Below, in pieces: positions 21,916 to 35,262 of a stretch of 64,000 bases of DNA. The notes under the pieces are model-generated. The model was not told the DNA's origin. It saw only the letters and a list, made by a program, of their open reading frames with translations, and searched no databases. Within the stretch, counting starts at the first letter, position 1; each line of letters opens with the position of its first letter. Source of the stretch: Rhexocercosporidium sp. MPI-PUGE-AT-0058 (lineage: Eukaryota > Ascomycota > Leotiomycetes > Helotiales); contig JAGTJL010000005.1 in assembly GCA_020746875.1 (NCBI GenBank), positions 1,736,001-1,800,000 of the forward strand. The letters run 5' to 3'. Both the position numbers and the translations under genes were made by a program.

Positions 21916-24612
21916 TCGAAGATAAATTCTCTTAGGCTGGCGTTGGTAAAACTCTTACTGCAGGTAGGCTCTCTTTCTAGTGACTCAGGCATCGCACCAG
22001 CATTAACAGCTACGTAGAGAGTGTGGCCGATTAAACCAAGAGACCTGAAAGCTGCTCTTGAGTTAGCGACCACTTGGAATGCCAATGCTCTCATTGATGA
22101 GGCAGGCATCTAACATCTTCCTTGAAGAACGAAGTATGCATGACCTTGAACGAAACAGTCTTGTCTCTAGTAAGCCGACCCCTCAAGTTTTCAAGTTGAC
22201 TTCTGACTTGAGAACAGTTTTCTTCGACTTTTGGAATGCACGTAATTGTCAGAGTCCATCCAATCCAAGTTCAAGAAACTAAGAAATTTTTAGATTATGA
22301 AGCATTCTGATCTTAACAACGAATCGGATCGAAGTCTTTGACAAAGCTTAAATCACGAATTCATCTCGCAATCAAGTATCACACGTTATCACCGGGGTAT
22401 CGCGCCAATCTGTGCAAGTCTTTCATTGCAAACACGGCCGGGCCATCGGCGTCCGAATGGTTGCCAGATGATGTGCTTCTGCTGATGTATCCGTGGCTGA
22501 CGAACGACTGCCTCCTAGAGATTGGCAAAGAAGATCTGAATGCAGACAAATCAAAAACACAGTGCGAACAGCAAATGCCCTTGCTGTGAGTGCTGGCGCT
22601 GTCCTCCGGAGCAACCACACCGATACAACGCTGCGAACAATGAGGATGTGCGAAGTTGACTTCGCTGAGGGCAGCGAGAGCCCGAGGGGAGTGCCGCTGC
22701 CATCGTCAAAGAGACGAAAGATACAGTAGAGGGTCTATCTGCGATGAAATATTCCGATACACAATCTATGCATGATGATTTTTCATGTGCTCCGAGTATA
22801 TAATTCTAGAAGAATACAGATTTTCAAAAAATGAAAATCACAACAAATTGCAATCCATGATCTCGGCAGAGCATCTGCCTTGGGGGGAAGAATTGATAAA
22901 ACGTGACAACAACTAGAGCTTAAAGATGTGAGTTTCCATCTGAAATTAGGACACTTCCGATCTCGATTGATATGCCTCGATCTACATCATGTTTACGTTG
23001 CTACCTGGTAAGAACTCAGGAACAAATCCAGTTGCTCCCGGTAGTATCACGTGGAGATATGCTTCCAGATCACGCTAAGATTCCTCGAGCTTCAAAAGAA
23101 AAATTTCCTTCGTCAAATAGCTGGGCCTCTCCAACAACCCAACAAGCAGCTCACAACTCCTACGATTCTACGCATTCCATCTACCTATCATGTTAGGAGC
23201 TGATATCCATCAGCATCTCTTCACATGCCATTTTGGCCCGAATCCTGCTGGATACGGCTTCTTCTCTTGTGTGCTAACCCGCAGGCTCATCCACGTTCTA
23301 CGCTATCTTACACAGAGCAGAGTCCCCTCTTTCGGCGAGATCAAGGGCAGCCATGGTGCAGGTATGAGGGAACAATCCTCCAGCACATCTCCAACGCGAC
23401 TCGAAGCGGAGAAGAGCATTGCCTTTGGTCGAACATCCACTGCATACATTCATACCTACGTACCTAGCCATCGATTCAGCCGACCCAATACTAGTAATAG
23501 GGAATCTGCCAACAATACCAAAGCGGCCTGGGCCTGAGCTTCTGTGGATGTCTCCATTCACTGAAGCTACCCAACAATTCGTAAGCTACCACTTTCTGTT
23601 TCTCTCTGTCCCACCCCGTTAAGTGATGAGTTTGTTCTATCCATGATCTAAGTTGGGCCGCACGTCTTGTGCGGTTTATTCATGATTTTACTATATTTAC
23701 AACAGCCAATCCTCTGATATATTTTTAACCACTCTAGTTGTTACGTTGAAGTCTTGAGATTGGCAAAGACTAATGCGCGTTTATAGAATTGAATCGACAC
23801 TTGATCACTGAGGAGGTCTCAATACGGCACGGACAGGACGTACGTATCCGCGACTGTGATTGCAAACGAGGTGAGAAAGACATAGGGCCAGGTTCGTATA
23901 AGGAAGATGTTGAGCTGTTCAATTAATGAGGGTCAAAAATAGTGCGGAAGCACCTGCTTCTTAGTCCAAGTGGGCAACCATAAGCATGGATCTTCACGGT
24001 CCCGTTGCGTTTCTATGCCGTGCGTTCCTTAGGACTGAAGTAGCATGATGCCTCAAAAACAGCAAGAGTGTTTGGTATGTCATGGAATATATAGCGATAC
24101 AGCCATAGACTCAATCGAATTTTAATACTGCCATTCCTAACACTGTTGTGCTTCTAAGTGGTTCTATGCTACAACTTCCTTCTTTTCATCCTTCATCAGA
24201 AGACACCAGGATTTGGTGGTTGTAACTAGTGGGTAGGAGGTGCATGTCTACCCTAAGCATTACAGCGGTTTGTGTTTAGGCGGAGAGGGCGATGGTGAGG
24301 GGGTTGGGTATGCCGGGTGAGTTGAGGAAGCTCGTAGAATGGGTGCTGGAGGAGATAAATGGGTTCTGGGCTGACCACAAGATAAAATTTCTACCGTCAA
24401 AGATTCTGTGGGAAGTTGATTTTGGGATGGAGTCAAGTTCGACGGTTGATGTCTGTTGATATTGAAGGGTCTTTCTATTCTACAAAGAGGGACATGCACC
24501 AACTCCTCTTCGATACATGCTCATATCTACGTGCCCAACGCCTTTATGCTCCAAATTGCCTTCCCATCCATAATGCCTCATCTCTTTCATACTCATCATT
24601 AACCTGTAAGTT
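21916..24612. other. 2.7-kb stretch without supported gene
   Basis: It holds several ORFs of 65-115 codons on both strands. The plus-strand ORF 22493..22729 ends SSKRRKIQ and could be a gene tail. ORF 22338..22589 overlaps it in another frame. Neither has a recognisable domain or splice path. I see no transposon ends. Confidence 0.35.
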
Positions 24613-27600
24613 TCACTGCGATTTCTTCAGCTCCTCAATCATATTCCGCACATCCTCCACGCTCGGTCCCAAGCCCTGACAGATACTTTCCTGCAACTCT
24701 ATCTCCAGATCCAGGAAGCGCTCGATCAGCTCTCCATCCACGAATCGGAAGGGCTCGGAAGTCTCGCGCTCGGCGTTCTTGAATGAGCGGTATAGCTTGA
24801 AGTCGAGGTCGCCTATGGTTGGGATGTGTTTTGCCATTTGCTCTTGGAGGCGCATGAGGATGTCTTGGGAGGCGGGGAGGATGGTGGAGTAAAGGTAGAT
24901 TGAACCTTCAGTCTATGGGAATTATTAGCTTGGTATCTCAAGGGTTGGGTTAGGGACTTACAGTGCCTAGGAATGCCTTGGGCACTATCATGGCATTTGG
25001 CGTTGGCTCAATGTTGATTCTCCGAATCACATTTACCTGCTCCCCGAGGTTCATCTCGCTCGTGACTTGCATCCTTTTCCTGTCCTCAAGTGTAACACCA
25101 TCAATGTTGCGATTCAACACCAGTAGGTTCCCATCGTGATCAGCCTCGAGCCAGGAGTTCTCTTCAATATCCGTCACGGCTGTGGCCCAGCATGCTTGGT
25201 AATCCTTCGCAACTTGTTCTAGTTTGTCCGGGAGGCCTCCTTTCCCTGGAACGTATTCTACTATTGAGACAGATTGCATCATATCCGCCACAGCGATGAG
25301 GTTGCCAGTGATAGAAAGGTCGATGGGGACAGTTGAGCTGCGGAAAGTAGCTAACTTGGTGAAATCACCTGACATTTCAGATGTTTCCTCGAAGTTATAG
25401 ACAACTACAGTCTTGTTAAGAGCTGCAACGATCTTGCCATCTAGAAGGGAAAGCCTTCGACAAGCAGACTTCAGATTTAGGGAAGAGACAAGGTACGGAC
25501 TCCTCGTATCGTCGATTCCAAACACTACAATGCGGCCCTTGACGTTTTGATCTGCAGCTTCTTCGTCGAGGAAGCTTGTACCTATGATGAAGCGCTCCAC
25601 CGGTTCACGTTCACCCTTTTCTCCCAGGCGGGAGCTGGGTAGCTCAGTGCGTAAGATACACTCGATGAGCTCAGGACCATTAGTATCTTTGAGTACGTAC
25701 GGCTCACCAACTTGGCCAAACAGCATGTCCTCAACAAGTGTGAAGGTGCTAGTAATTTCCTCCTCTCCGTTCTGCAACTCTCGCTTGATGCAGCCGATGC
25801 CAAAGGCTCTCTCTGTGGCGGAGTACGCAATTCTCCTGACTGTCCGCCCCATGGGTAATGTTCTGACATGTGTCCGCCTTTCAGTATCAATTTCCGAGAT
25901 CTTCAAATTTGTGGACGTAGCAACCACGACCGAACCAGGAAATCTCTCACTATCAAACGAGCATGCGGCTGTCGCATCGTCTGCAGTGACAGCTGCGTAA
26001 TTGATTCGACCCTCAGAGCCGTAGATCAAGCTAGGATGTTCGCAGGTAGCAAGTACATTGTTCAAGCCACCTTTCCGCGGTAGAATATGGAACTGTGCAT
26101 GCTGGGTACCTAAGATGATGCTTTTCCGGCCAAAGAGATAGTAGCTCGACTTGTCAACACTGAAAGTCAACACAACGCCGTCTTCCATCGCAACGAAGAG
26201 AGTTGGCCCAGAAGAAGCTGGGGGAAGAATTTGAGCCATAACGATATGCCTGGGAATGGAAGCATTATTTTTGCGACTCAAATTCTCGGAGAAGATGAGC
26301 TCCAGGTTCGATAGGTCCAAAACAGAGATTGTGCCTGATTTCCAAAAGCCCACAAACCCGATACCAGGAAAGTGCTTTGGGACATGAACGCAAGCAATCT
26401 CATTGCCTTGATCAAGAGTCCAAGCCGCCACTTCCTTCAACCCCTGCTTGATGTCTAGTGACACGAGGACAGTTCCACTGGCTGACACCAGGATGTGGCC
26501 ATCATTTGCAGAGGCGTTGGTGATGTACTTCTCAGGCGGAGGTTTCCATTCCGCTGCTCCGTATGATGGGCCAGGGCCTAAGATGGAGACTGATGCCTCT
26601 GTCACTTGCAGTATCATGCCGTCTGAGAGATTCGTCGCCAGTAGAGTCTGACCACCCATTTGCAAACCCCTGAAACTATCGACTTCCTCGATCTCTTCCC
26701 CGTTGAAAGTGAAGACCCGAGTTTCTGTAGGTAAAGAGACAACTAGGATGTCATCAAATTGCGACTGCGCGCTGGAGCGTAAAGTGAAGACACCTCGGAT
26801 GTCTTCCAATTCATCAACAAGTATGCCGAGATCTTTGAGACCCACACCACTCCTCACGCTTCTTAAACTTCCGCTCTCGAAGGCACCACTACCAGTGACC
26901 AAGCGAGCTTGACCAGTAGAGTACTCGTTCGACTGTGTCTCGCCATCCCGATTACCCAGATCCATGACCTCGAAGTCAAGAACAGGTGCAACGTTATCCA
27001 TAGTCTGCAATACCGTAATCTTCCATTTGATGTCATCAAGGTCGATTTTGACAACTTGCGAGTCCCCCTCGTGAGACCCGATGAAAAATATACCGTCTCC
27101 TATGTTGACCATGACGGTCGGTTTTGAGATCTGGCCTAATAACTGTAAATCCATTCCGATGACTTCCGCATCCTGTGTTAGAATGGTCATAACGTGAATG
27201 TTGCCGTACATGTCACCTAACAGGTACCGTAGCTCATCGTATGCCACCCAAGCTACAAATATTGTAGGTGTAGGCAACGAGTATTCGATTCTCGACTTGC
27301 TTTCGTCGTCCAGGTATGTAAACTTCGTTTCGCCGACAACCACAACCCCCCCCAAATATGCTTTTGATACCGTAGCATTTCTTACAATGTATCTCTTTTG
27401 TCCTGGATCATTAGGGATAGGTATGAGATGACTGGCATCTGGATCCAATGGTCCAATGTCGTTCTCCCGGTGTCTTGCTGTATCAAACTTAGACCATGCT
27501 AATTTCTCATCCACTAATCTATACGTTGCCAATCGCACATCGCCACCTGCTCCAGCCTCGTATAGGAACGCAATCTTTGGTTGTTTAGTTTCGGTATAGA

Positions 27601-28181
27601 GGAACGTCGTAGCCCGTACGCTCAGCTCCGCAATACGCAATGGATCAAACCTTTCGTCCAGCGGGTTCGTCTTGCCTTTCCTGGGTTTGAGAATCTTGTT
27701 GCAGGTCAATATTCCCTCGAATAGCTCCAGCACCATGTACTTTCCAGTCGGATCAACGAGACACAAGTCTCTACTCTGAGAATCGCGCATATGCTTTTCC
27801 TGGACATCTTGAAAGCTCTGCCGTGTTTCAAGTTCGTTTGTCTCCGTATTGTATGCCAGAACGATGTATTGGAAGCGGGATGTGCCTACGAAGAGGAGGT
27901 CTGTGGAGGCTCCTTCGGGGCGGATCTTTGCGAGCATGGAAATTCGACCGTAGATTGGCTTGGAGCTTTGCATCACCAGCGCATCCTCCATCTGTGTCCA
28001 TATTTCTATCCTGTTTCCTTTCCTACGAGTGTGTTAGGGGAATTCGAAGCTTGAGCTTGGAACTTGACGCAGGAGGGGTCTCTCACCCAAGCACGAGACA
28101 CTCCTGCTCTGGATCAAGCAGACACAATTTAATTGCATATCGAACACTGCTTGGCCTGTGTATGGGGGCCAAATACGACAT
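24613..28181 (-). CDS. DDB1: DDB1, UV-damaged DNA-binding protein 1
   Basis: Three exons on the minus strand: 28087..28181, 24962..28022 and 24613..24912 (1151 aa, close to the human length of 1140). The short first exon supplies the conserved start MSYLAPIHRPSSVRYAIK; exon 2 continues GKGNRIEIW. The protein is built of WD-like beta-propellers (Mms1_N then CPSF_A regions): SKPIYGRISMLAKIRP, KIAFLYEAGAG, VGETKFTYL, LLGDMYGNIHVM, VNIGDGIFFIGSHEGDSQ. The C-terminus is FLGTTEGSIYLYSTILP and a helical FRSFVDGEL-type segment (FRFVDGELIERFLDLE). DDB1 is the Cul4 ubiquitin-ligase adaptor used in nucleotide excision repair. In Neurospora it is also needed for H3K9 and DNA methylation. Confidence 0.96.
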
Positions 28182-28583
28182 CGTGGAACAAATCAAATAT
28201 GAAACTGTGTTGTTGTTGGTTGATTTGTAAGTTCCAAATGTAGGGTCCAAATGTAAGCTCTCCAAGCTCCGAAGTGGTGACGCCCAAAAGTTAATCGCGT
28301 TCGCGTTCTTATCTACAGTACTGTACTGTTTTCGGATTTAAAGAGCCGAATCTCCGATAAGAATATCAACGGAGGAAAATTACAAGTGCATGAGGAAATG
28401 AACTCGCATGATCTGGCATAGAGCTTCGGAAGAGACAGGAAGGTTGTTGATGTACTGTCCATACACTGTTCATTCATATGACGTCTATCCACCAAGTCTA
28501 TCTGTGAATGCTCTAAGCCTAAGTCATGCGGGGTATCTTTTTCCAGGCCAGAAATGCAGAAAAGAAAATCCTTCGAAAATATC
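28182..28583. other. DDB1 promoter region
   Basis: This 402-bp interval lies between the DDB1 start and the RPC37 stop; both genes run on the minus strand. No other feature is seen. Confidence 0.4.
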
Positions 28584-29754
28584 TTAGACTTTTGGTGTTG
28601 GGACATCGTCTTCATCCTCTGTATCGCTCATAGACGGATCTGATATCGCATCCAATGTGTCACTTTCAGCTCCGTCACCTCCTCCCTCAGTCGCCTTCTC
28701 CTTTCCTTTGCCCTTCCTCTTCTTAAGTTTTTGACTTCTTGACAGCTTCGCAGCATCCATCGGCGCACTGATCTCGTCCAAATACTCTGCGTTATTCAAT
28801 GAACTCAGTAACTTTGGTTTGGTCTGCAGTAGCTCCTCTTGGGCCTCAGCATCTTGCTCAAACCCACCCACGAACAGGTTTTGAGAGAATCCTGTCCAAG
28901 ACTCCTCTTTCTCTTCGTCAACAAAGCGGTGGCTCTTCCAGGTCTCTGATTGCGCAATTGTAATTCGAGCAGCCATGGTATCGGTCGTATCCTCCTCGCC
29001 ATCAACGTTGGACTTGACAGTCATATGGATAGCGCGAGCATCAGTAGGAGCTCGAGGTCCTGCTGCGGGGTCCCTTGCACGACCTGCTCGGTCTTGCTCT
29101 GACTGGGCATCGACGTGGTGGAATTGGGGGCGCATTTGCACAACATTATCGACTGGAGTCAGATGAAGCTGATCTGTCTCTTGTTAGAATGTGCCATTGA
29201 GACGCTATTTGCCTTCACATACTGGCAGAGAAGGTTCCAATCATGTACTGTGGTGTTGTATCATCCTTTGCCATTGCTTGTCCTCCCAAAGTCTGCTTCA
29301 CCAAAACCCTTTCGTTCCGAATAGCACTCTGATAGTCGGCCAGAATCTGATTTTGTATCGCCTCCTGATCCACGATACCGCCTCGACCTCTTCCCCTTCC
29401 ACCTGGCGGTGCCGCTCCAATGCCAAATCCACCTGGCAGACCATGACTCCCGTTTCCCTTGGACTCTGCGCTCTTCTTCATTGCAGCACCCCAAGTAAGA
29501 CCCTTCTTCCTATCGTAATTGGCGCTGGCATCCATCGGAACATCGAGCTCCACCATACCTGCATTGGGCTTGATGCGCATCTTGAGGGGTTCAGAGCCTT
29601 TCGCTTTGTTGTACTGCTGTCTGGAATCGCGATTTGGGAATTGAAGGATGTACATCTGGAGATCTCCGGCAAGCTGAGGTTTGATGTAGATGTCATATGA
29701 TGACACGATCGGGTCGTCATCATAAGGAGCGTCCTCCATTTCGACGTCTGCCAT
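28584..29754 (-). CDS. RPC37: RNA polymerase III subunit Rpc37/RPC5
   Basis: Two exons, 29223..29754 and 28584..29173 (373 aa). The N-terminus MADVEMEDAPYDDDPIVSSY precedes the Sin/RPC5 fold: YDIYIKPQLAGDLQMYILQF, KMRIKPNAGMVELDVPMD, TWGAAMKK, then GTFSANQLHLTPVDNVVQMR and FHHVD across the splice junction. A Gly/Arg-rich insert (GGRGRGRGG) lies in the middle. The C-terminus is Lys/Glu/Asp-rich. Rpc37 pairs with Rpc53 in a TFIIF-like heterodimer of RNA polymerase III that acts in termination and reinitiation. Confidence 0.85.
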
Positions 29755-30075
29755 TGTGTTGAAGGAAGGTTGCTTGTAGACTCAAAGCTCCTTTGGTTCC
29801 TGGAGCTTTAAGTTTTCTTATCGCCGAATACGTGGGGTAGTTGGAGCTAGTCCTGTTTCGAGCTAGACCTGTGGCTTGAGGCGCAGCAGGGCAATGACGA
29901 AGAGCAGCACCCGACTTGCCAGGCAGAAGGCAAAGCAGACCAAAGGCTTTCATTCACAAGACCATCCAATCCTTCCTGGCCTTTAAACCATCTCTCACAA
30001 CGGACTTTCTTTTCACCTACCAACTCAACCTCAAATACAACAAGAAAGACTCGATACACTATCAAAGAAATCAAG
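29755..30075. promoter_or_regulatory. Bidirectional promoter RPC37 / Sna-type proteolipid
   Basis: A 321-bp interval between divergent starts. The 5' leader of the plus-strand gene is rich in CAA/ACA. Confidence 0.4.
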
Positions 30076-30641
30076 ATGTGCTCCCCAGACATCTTCCTCG
30101 GTTTGATCGCCATCATCTTCCCCCCTCTCGCCGGTAGGAAACCCCCGCCCTCCTCTGAAACATCCACCGAATCCTTCCAAGGAGCTTTGGACAATGGACC
30201 AGATTTCCCCCGAAGGCCAGTTGGCTGTCAAACAACGAAAAAGCTAACATCCTCACAGTTTGGGTCAAATGCGGCATCTGTTCGGCTGACAGCTTGATCA
30301 ACATCCTTCTCTGCACACTCGGCTTTGTCCCAGGTCTGCTCCACGCCTGGTACATCATAGCGAAATTCCCAGAGCACGACTACGAATCTGTTCCTCACGA
30401 TGCTGAGTCCGGACGAGTCACATATGTAATCGTTGACGGCAATCGTCGAGCTGTGAAGCCTACTCGCGCCCAAGGACCCAGTGGCGGATACGGAACTACT
30501 GCCCCTATGGCACCCCCTCTCCACCAGAATCAAAACGGCACTTGGAACAATAATGCTGCAGAGGGAAGCAGTGGCGGCGCGGTACCACCTACCTATGCCG
30601 AGGCTGTGAAGGGAGACAATAAGATCCAGACCAAGGATTGA
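30076..30641 (+). CDS. Pmp3/UPF0057-family proteolipid, Sna3/Sna4-like
   Basis: Two exons, 30076..30133 and 30259..30641 (146 aa). Two membrane segments, DIFLGLIAIIFPPLAVWVK and INILLCTLGFVPGLLHAWYI, form the Pmp3 core. The conserved proline-rich turn is split by the 125-nt intron. The long polar tail ends in a GAVPPTYAEAV segment. PPTY is a PPxY motif, as in yeast Sna3/Sna4, where it recruits the Rsp5 ubiquitin ligase for sorting to the vacuole. Plain Pmp3 proteins are about 55 aa and lack this tail, so a Sna-type vacuolar-sorted protein is the better reading. Confidence 0.9.
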
Positions 30642-30926
30642 AGCACTATATTGGCAGACAGGAGCGAGACGAAGGGGAGCGGGTGATGTTGAACGGCTGC
30701 GGGAGACGATGTTAATATGGCATGTGTTACGATCAGTTGAATGGCAGGGGCGGAGTTCAGGGTTTCAAGGGATCGTTCTTTGTATTGGATTTGATGTGAT
30801 GAGGAAAGACAAGACTCATCTTGAGTCGTGTCAATGAACGGCAATAATTAACCTACAATTTCGAGTGACTAAACTGCACATCAAAGCCACTCACATAACG
30901 CAAGACTTCGGAATGTGCATAATTCA

Positions 30927-32502
30927 TTATCCTATCAGACTCAACGAAGCCTCGGGCCAGCTTCCCCAGATCATCGGTCTGTCCACGATCTTAGTATTCA
31001 TTGGAGCTAGAACCTTTATCCTGTTCCTCTTCTCGTCAACTTCAGTGACAAAAACGAAGCCCATCACGCTTGCATCCCGGACTGTATCCTGTGTATCTGA
31101 GATCATTGCGTACATGACCGCAAGCATGCAATGGTGCATCATCGAATTCGGCGTGACTCTTTCATAGATATCCTTCTCCCCCTCCTCGGCATCGCCAGGC
31201 ATGAACGACATTGAGTCAGCTGTGATAGGTAAGCTGAGCGTCTCGAGTTAAAACCGAAACACGAACCTTCTCTGATTTTGTAGATGAGAACATCCTCAAA
31301 GCCGAGCTGTTGAGTGTGGGGGCTCAGTGTCGTCTTCAGGTCTCCAAAAAAATACTCCTTCAGAGCTGCTTCTCGGGCTTGCTGCATGAAGGCATCATCC
31401 CTATCGACACAGCCACCAGACTTGTCGAGCTTGACAAGTGTTATGGTCTCGTTGGCAGACGGCTTCGAGGTGATGAAGCGGCGTTGCATCTCACTGTGGA
31501 GTCTCTCTGAGCCAATGACGAGAATAACGTTCACTTGCAGAATCAGTAACTGTCTGCTCAGAAGCTGAATAAAACCGACCTGCGAATTCAGATACGATAT
31601 GTGATATGATATCATAGCCAGCTTTCCCTTGACTGATGACTCCTGGAGTGTCAATAATCATCCCCGTCGACTTGATCAGCGGATCCTCAGACAGCCTACT
31701 CATTGCCGCAAGCGCCAATCTCGATATGATGGGCCTGTAGAGCTTCGTACTGTCTTCTGGATTTGGTAAACCATAGTAATAGCACAATGGTAGCTTCACA
31801 GGTACTGGATTGGAAGTACTCGTAGGACTACTACCCCAACCCTGCTCCACATCAATGATCGATGCAAATGGCGTAGCTGTCAAAGTACCCGGTATTGAAA
31901 GCAAACCCTCCTTGGGATCTGTATTTATGACCATAGGCTGTCGCCCCATCCGTATCGCATATGCCGTCAACAGCTTCACCAAACTCGTCTTCCCGGCGTC
32001 CGTAGGTCCAACGATCAGAACCCTAGGCCCCTCCTTTCCATTCTGCTTCGCCTCGTCTCGTAGCTTCTCCAGTGCGAAATGCGTGTTTGCATATTGTATC
32101 ATGGGTGTCTCCTCCGCCTTGTACTCCTCGCATGAGCCCGTTGCTTCGATTTGACAGCCGTGCCATGTAAAGATTGATGCTTTGATTCCCCGGAATGTGT
32201 AGATGTGGTTTACGGCAAGCTCTGTTCCAAATATTTCTGCGGTCCCTGACAGAATCTAGTGCGCATTAGACTTTTCTTAGACCTTTCCTTCTGTTTGGCT
32301 TACCTTAACATCGATTGTCTGCCCGATTGCCACCTCAAAACGCCATTCAGAATTTTGTTGGAGCTCGTGGACAACCGGGGTGGCTGATGCTGTTGGCGCG
32401 GACAATGCAGCCTGTGAGCATAAATTAGTATTTCGTAATTCTCGAAGATGGTAAGCAGACACTCACTGCAGGTGCAGCTTGTCCCAGGCCGGGAATAGAC
32501 AT
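30927..32502 (-). CDS. CLP1: Clp1, cleavage/polyadenylation factor subunit
   Basis: Five exons on the minus strand: 32467..32502, 32304..32411, 31580..32255, 31267..31533 and 30927..31219 (459 aa). The N-terminal beta domain runs from WRFEVAIG through ILSGTAEIFGTELAVNH and IFTWHGCQIEATG. The central P-loop is IVGPTDAGKTSLVKLL. PMVINTDPKEGLLSIPGT, IIDTPGVISQGKAGYDII and VNVILVIGSERLHSEM follow. Clp1 bridges Pcf11 and Rna14/Rna15 in cleavage factor IA for mRNA 3'-end formation; yeast Clp1 binds ATP without kinase activity. Confidence 0.96.
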
Positions 32503-33026
32503 TTTGTTGTGGTTGTGAAAGTTGTTTTCGACGATGGAATCAGCCTTCTTTGTAGTCCGGGCTAGCAGGGATCTGAGGAGCTTCAGCCTTGTGGCCCCTC
32601 CTCGGCCCGTTTTATTTACTTTTCCTACGCGACGTGTTTTTGAATTCCAACGATAACCCAGCTCCAAGAGTTGATTCCTGGGAACCATATCATCACGAGT
32701 ACAGCAGGCACAGAATCCTTGTCAAACTCTATAACATGGCATCTCCACAGCGCTTCCCAGGTCCCTACCTGAGCGGTAGCAGAGGGTTTTTTCTTTTTCC
32801 GTTGCACCAGTGCGGTCCGATATCGATCCAGACTTCACACCAGTGGAAGCTAGCAAGTATGGAGTCCTCTGAGAGACTTAGAGGCTTTCCAACAACATGA
32901 GTTCCCACGCAACAGATGGGACATAAGACGGCTGACTAAGAATACTTGGTATAAGACCACCTTATAAATCAATCCCTTGTTGAAAGGACATGTCTGTCTC
33001 TTTTAGCAACGCATTTCACAGTCGTC
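32503..33026. promoter_or_regulatory. Divergent promoter CLP1 / Zn2Cys6 regulator
   Basis: 524 bp. A TATAAAT element at 32963-32969 lies 58-64 bp upstream of the regulator ATG. Confidence 0.5.
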
Positions 33027-35262
33027 ATGCCAGACCGAGTCCCTGCACCATTCACAACCGTTTTCCCTGCTTCTGGGCCTCAGAGCCGGAAACTAAAGCG
33101 GAATCGTCCGACAGTCTCTTGCACAGCCTGTCAAAAACGAAAGCTGCGATGTGATAGACATCGACCATGTGGAGCATGTGAGAGACGAGGTCAGCAGTCT
33201 TCCTGTGACTTCAATGCAGCTAGTCATGGCAATAGCTGCAGTAGTGATGGTGACAAGCAGGAAGTACTGTCACGCCTCGCAAATCTTGAGAAGATAGTGA
33301 GAGGCTTGGCGAATAGCTCAAATCATGTTGCGAGTCCATCGATGCAAATCCGCGAGGAAGCAGGCGAAGATGCCAGCGAAATACCTTACGTCTCCGAAGC
33401 CGAGGATATCACTGTTCATTGCGGTTCGACCTCGTGGGCTGCCCTAGTGGAGGGTATACATGACATCCAGTCAGTCTTAGAAGCCGAACCTCTCGAACCT
33501 TACCGAGATCACGATGTCATCTTTGGAGATCTGTCTTCCGTGTCTATTGTTGATATTATCAATTGCTTACCTCCTCGGAGCGAGACTGACAGGCTTGTCT
33601 CCGTCTTTTTCAGCTCCCACTTGGCGGCACTGCCGTTCCTTCACACCCATCAGTTCCGGAGACAGTACGAAGCCTTTTGGGAGTCACCCTCAGTAACTAA
33701 TTTACTGTGGATAAGCATACTCTTCTCTGTGTTAAGCATTAGTGCCCTTATCTCTCGGACGAGAGACCTGTCTACAGCACTCGCCCCCTTCACGTTCGCG
33801 ATAGAGCCTCAGGTGTATCAAAATATGGCCGCACAATGTCTAGTTTCTGGAAAGTACACCCAGGCTACAGTCTACTCTGTTGAGGCTATTCTAGCTCATG
33901 TTCATTCTCGAAATGTTGTGAGAAAGGATTCCAATCCAGACCCCACGATGTGGTCATTGTGTGTACTGGCAGTTCGAGTGGCCCAACGACGAGGATATCA
34001 CCGAAGCCCAAAGACTGCTAGACTGAACATCTCGCCCTTTGAGGCTGAAGTACGACGCAGAGTGTGGTTCACCATCCGATCTGTCGATCTGAGCCTTTCT
34101 TCGCGGCATGGAATGCCACCCATTGTACATGAGGAGGACTGCGATGTGGACATCCCATCAAACTTGACAGACGATGATTTCGACGAGGACTGCCCGGAAC
34201 TACCACCTGAGGGGTCTTTTACCGCCCCGACCCCAGTCCTTTTCTATATTCAATCTGCAAAGGTGTTTCAGACGCTTTGTCGAATCAATCGCCGTGCCCT
34301 AGGTGTTAAGCCATCCACGGCCGAACTGGTCAAGGAACTTTCCGAAGCGCTGGATTCGTGGCACGAGTCTATTCCACCTTGTTTAGCATATCGACCGATC
34401 ACGACCACGGCTTTCACGGATGCCAACCATACCATCATGCATCGAATAATGCTTGAACTAATCTATCTCAACTCAAGGGGATTTCTGTACTGTCCTTACA
34501 TTATATCAACAAAAGGCTTGTGCCGCGAGCCTGCCAAGTCGATGGATTTTTGCCGCGAGGCAGCCTTGAAGATCATAGATATCCAACTCCAGATAGACCA
34601 AGAGATGTCACTTGGAGGAAGACTGTACGAGGACAGACACATAATCTCAAGCCTCACTTTGAACGACTTTTTGAATGCGGCAATGTTCATCTGTGTTGAC
34701 TTGACCGAGACAGATGGTGTAGCGTGAGTCAAAATATTCTCCATTCTCTTCTCTCACGATGCTGATCGAGGGCAGTGATCACGAAAGGGAAGCAAGTATT
34801 GACATGCTGAGGAGAAGCCATGATTTGTGGCTCAAACGAATCGACGAGTCTAGTGATGCAAGGTTTGCATGTCGAGTACTTCAAGCTATTCTAAAACGGA
34901 TTGAATTTTCCCACCAGATTTCGAGGTTAGTTGGAAACCGATTGCTACTGCAGAGGGCTTCGAATGAGCCTATGTTATCTGATGTCGGGGTCCCAACCGA
35001 GCCCTTTGGGATGAGTGGGAATGTGGGAGGCGACACTCTTCTCGCAGAACAGTTCATGGACCCCGAAAGCTTCCCTTCTTGTAATGCCCTTTTCACGAGC
35101 ATAGAGCCATATAGCTGGGTAAGCCGAAATCTCCATCCTGCATCCCTTGTGTCCGAGTACTTGAGCTTCGTGCTAACTTGACCGAAGAACTCGCTCGCGC
35201 AACTTCGACAGGACAAATGGATGGAAGATCCATTCTTCGTCGGAGATAGAGTTCCGACGTAG
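33027..35262 (+). CDS. Zn2Cys6 transcription factor
   Basis: Three exons, 33027..34723, 34776..35118 and 35188..35262 (704 aa). The binuclear zinc cluster C32-x2-C35-x6-C42-x5-C48-x2-C51-x8-C60 (CTACQKRKLRCD) is complete. A short coiled region (EVLSRLANLEKIVRGLAN) serves as linker/dimerisation. The fungal_trans middle homology region follows with FFSSHLAALPFLHTHQFRRQ, AVRVAQRRGYHRSP and EVRRRVWFTIRSVDLSLSSR. The last small exon ends MEDPFFVGDRVPT. A fungal pathway regulator; its neighbour downstream on the same strand is an MDR oxidoreductase 0.5 kb away. Confidence 0.9.

Noticed and set aside
22338..22729. Overlapping ORFs, one ending SSKRRKIQ
   Set aside because: The basic end is suggestive, but no upstream exon with good splice sites or domain was found.
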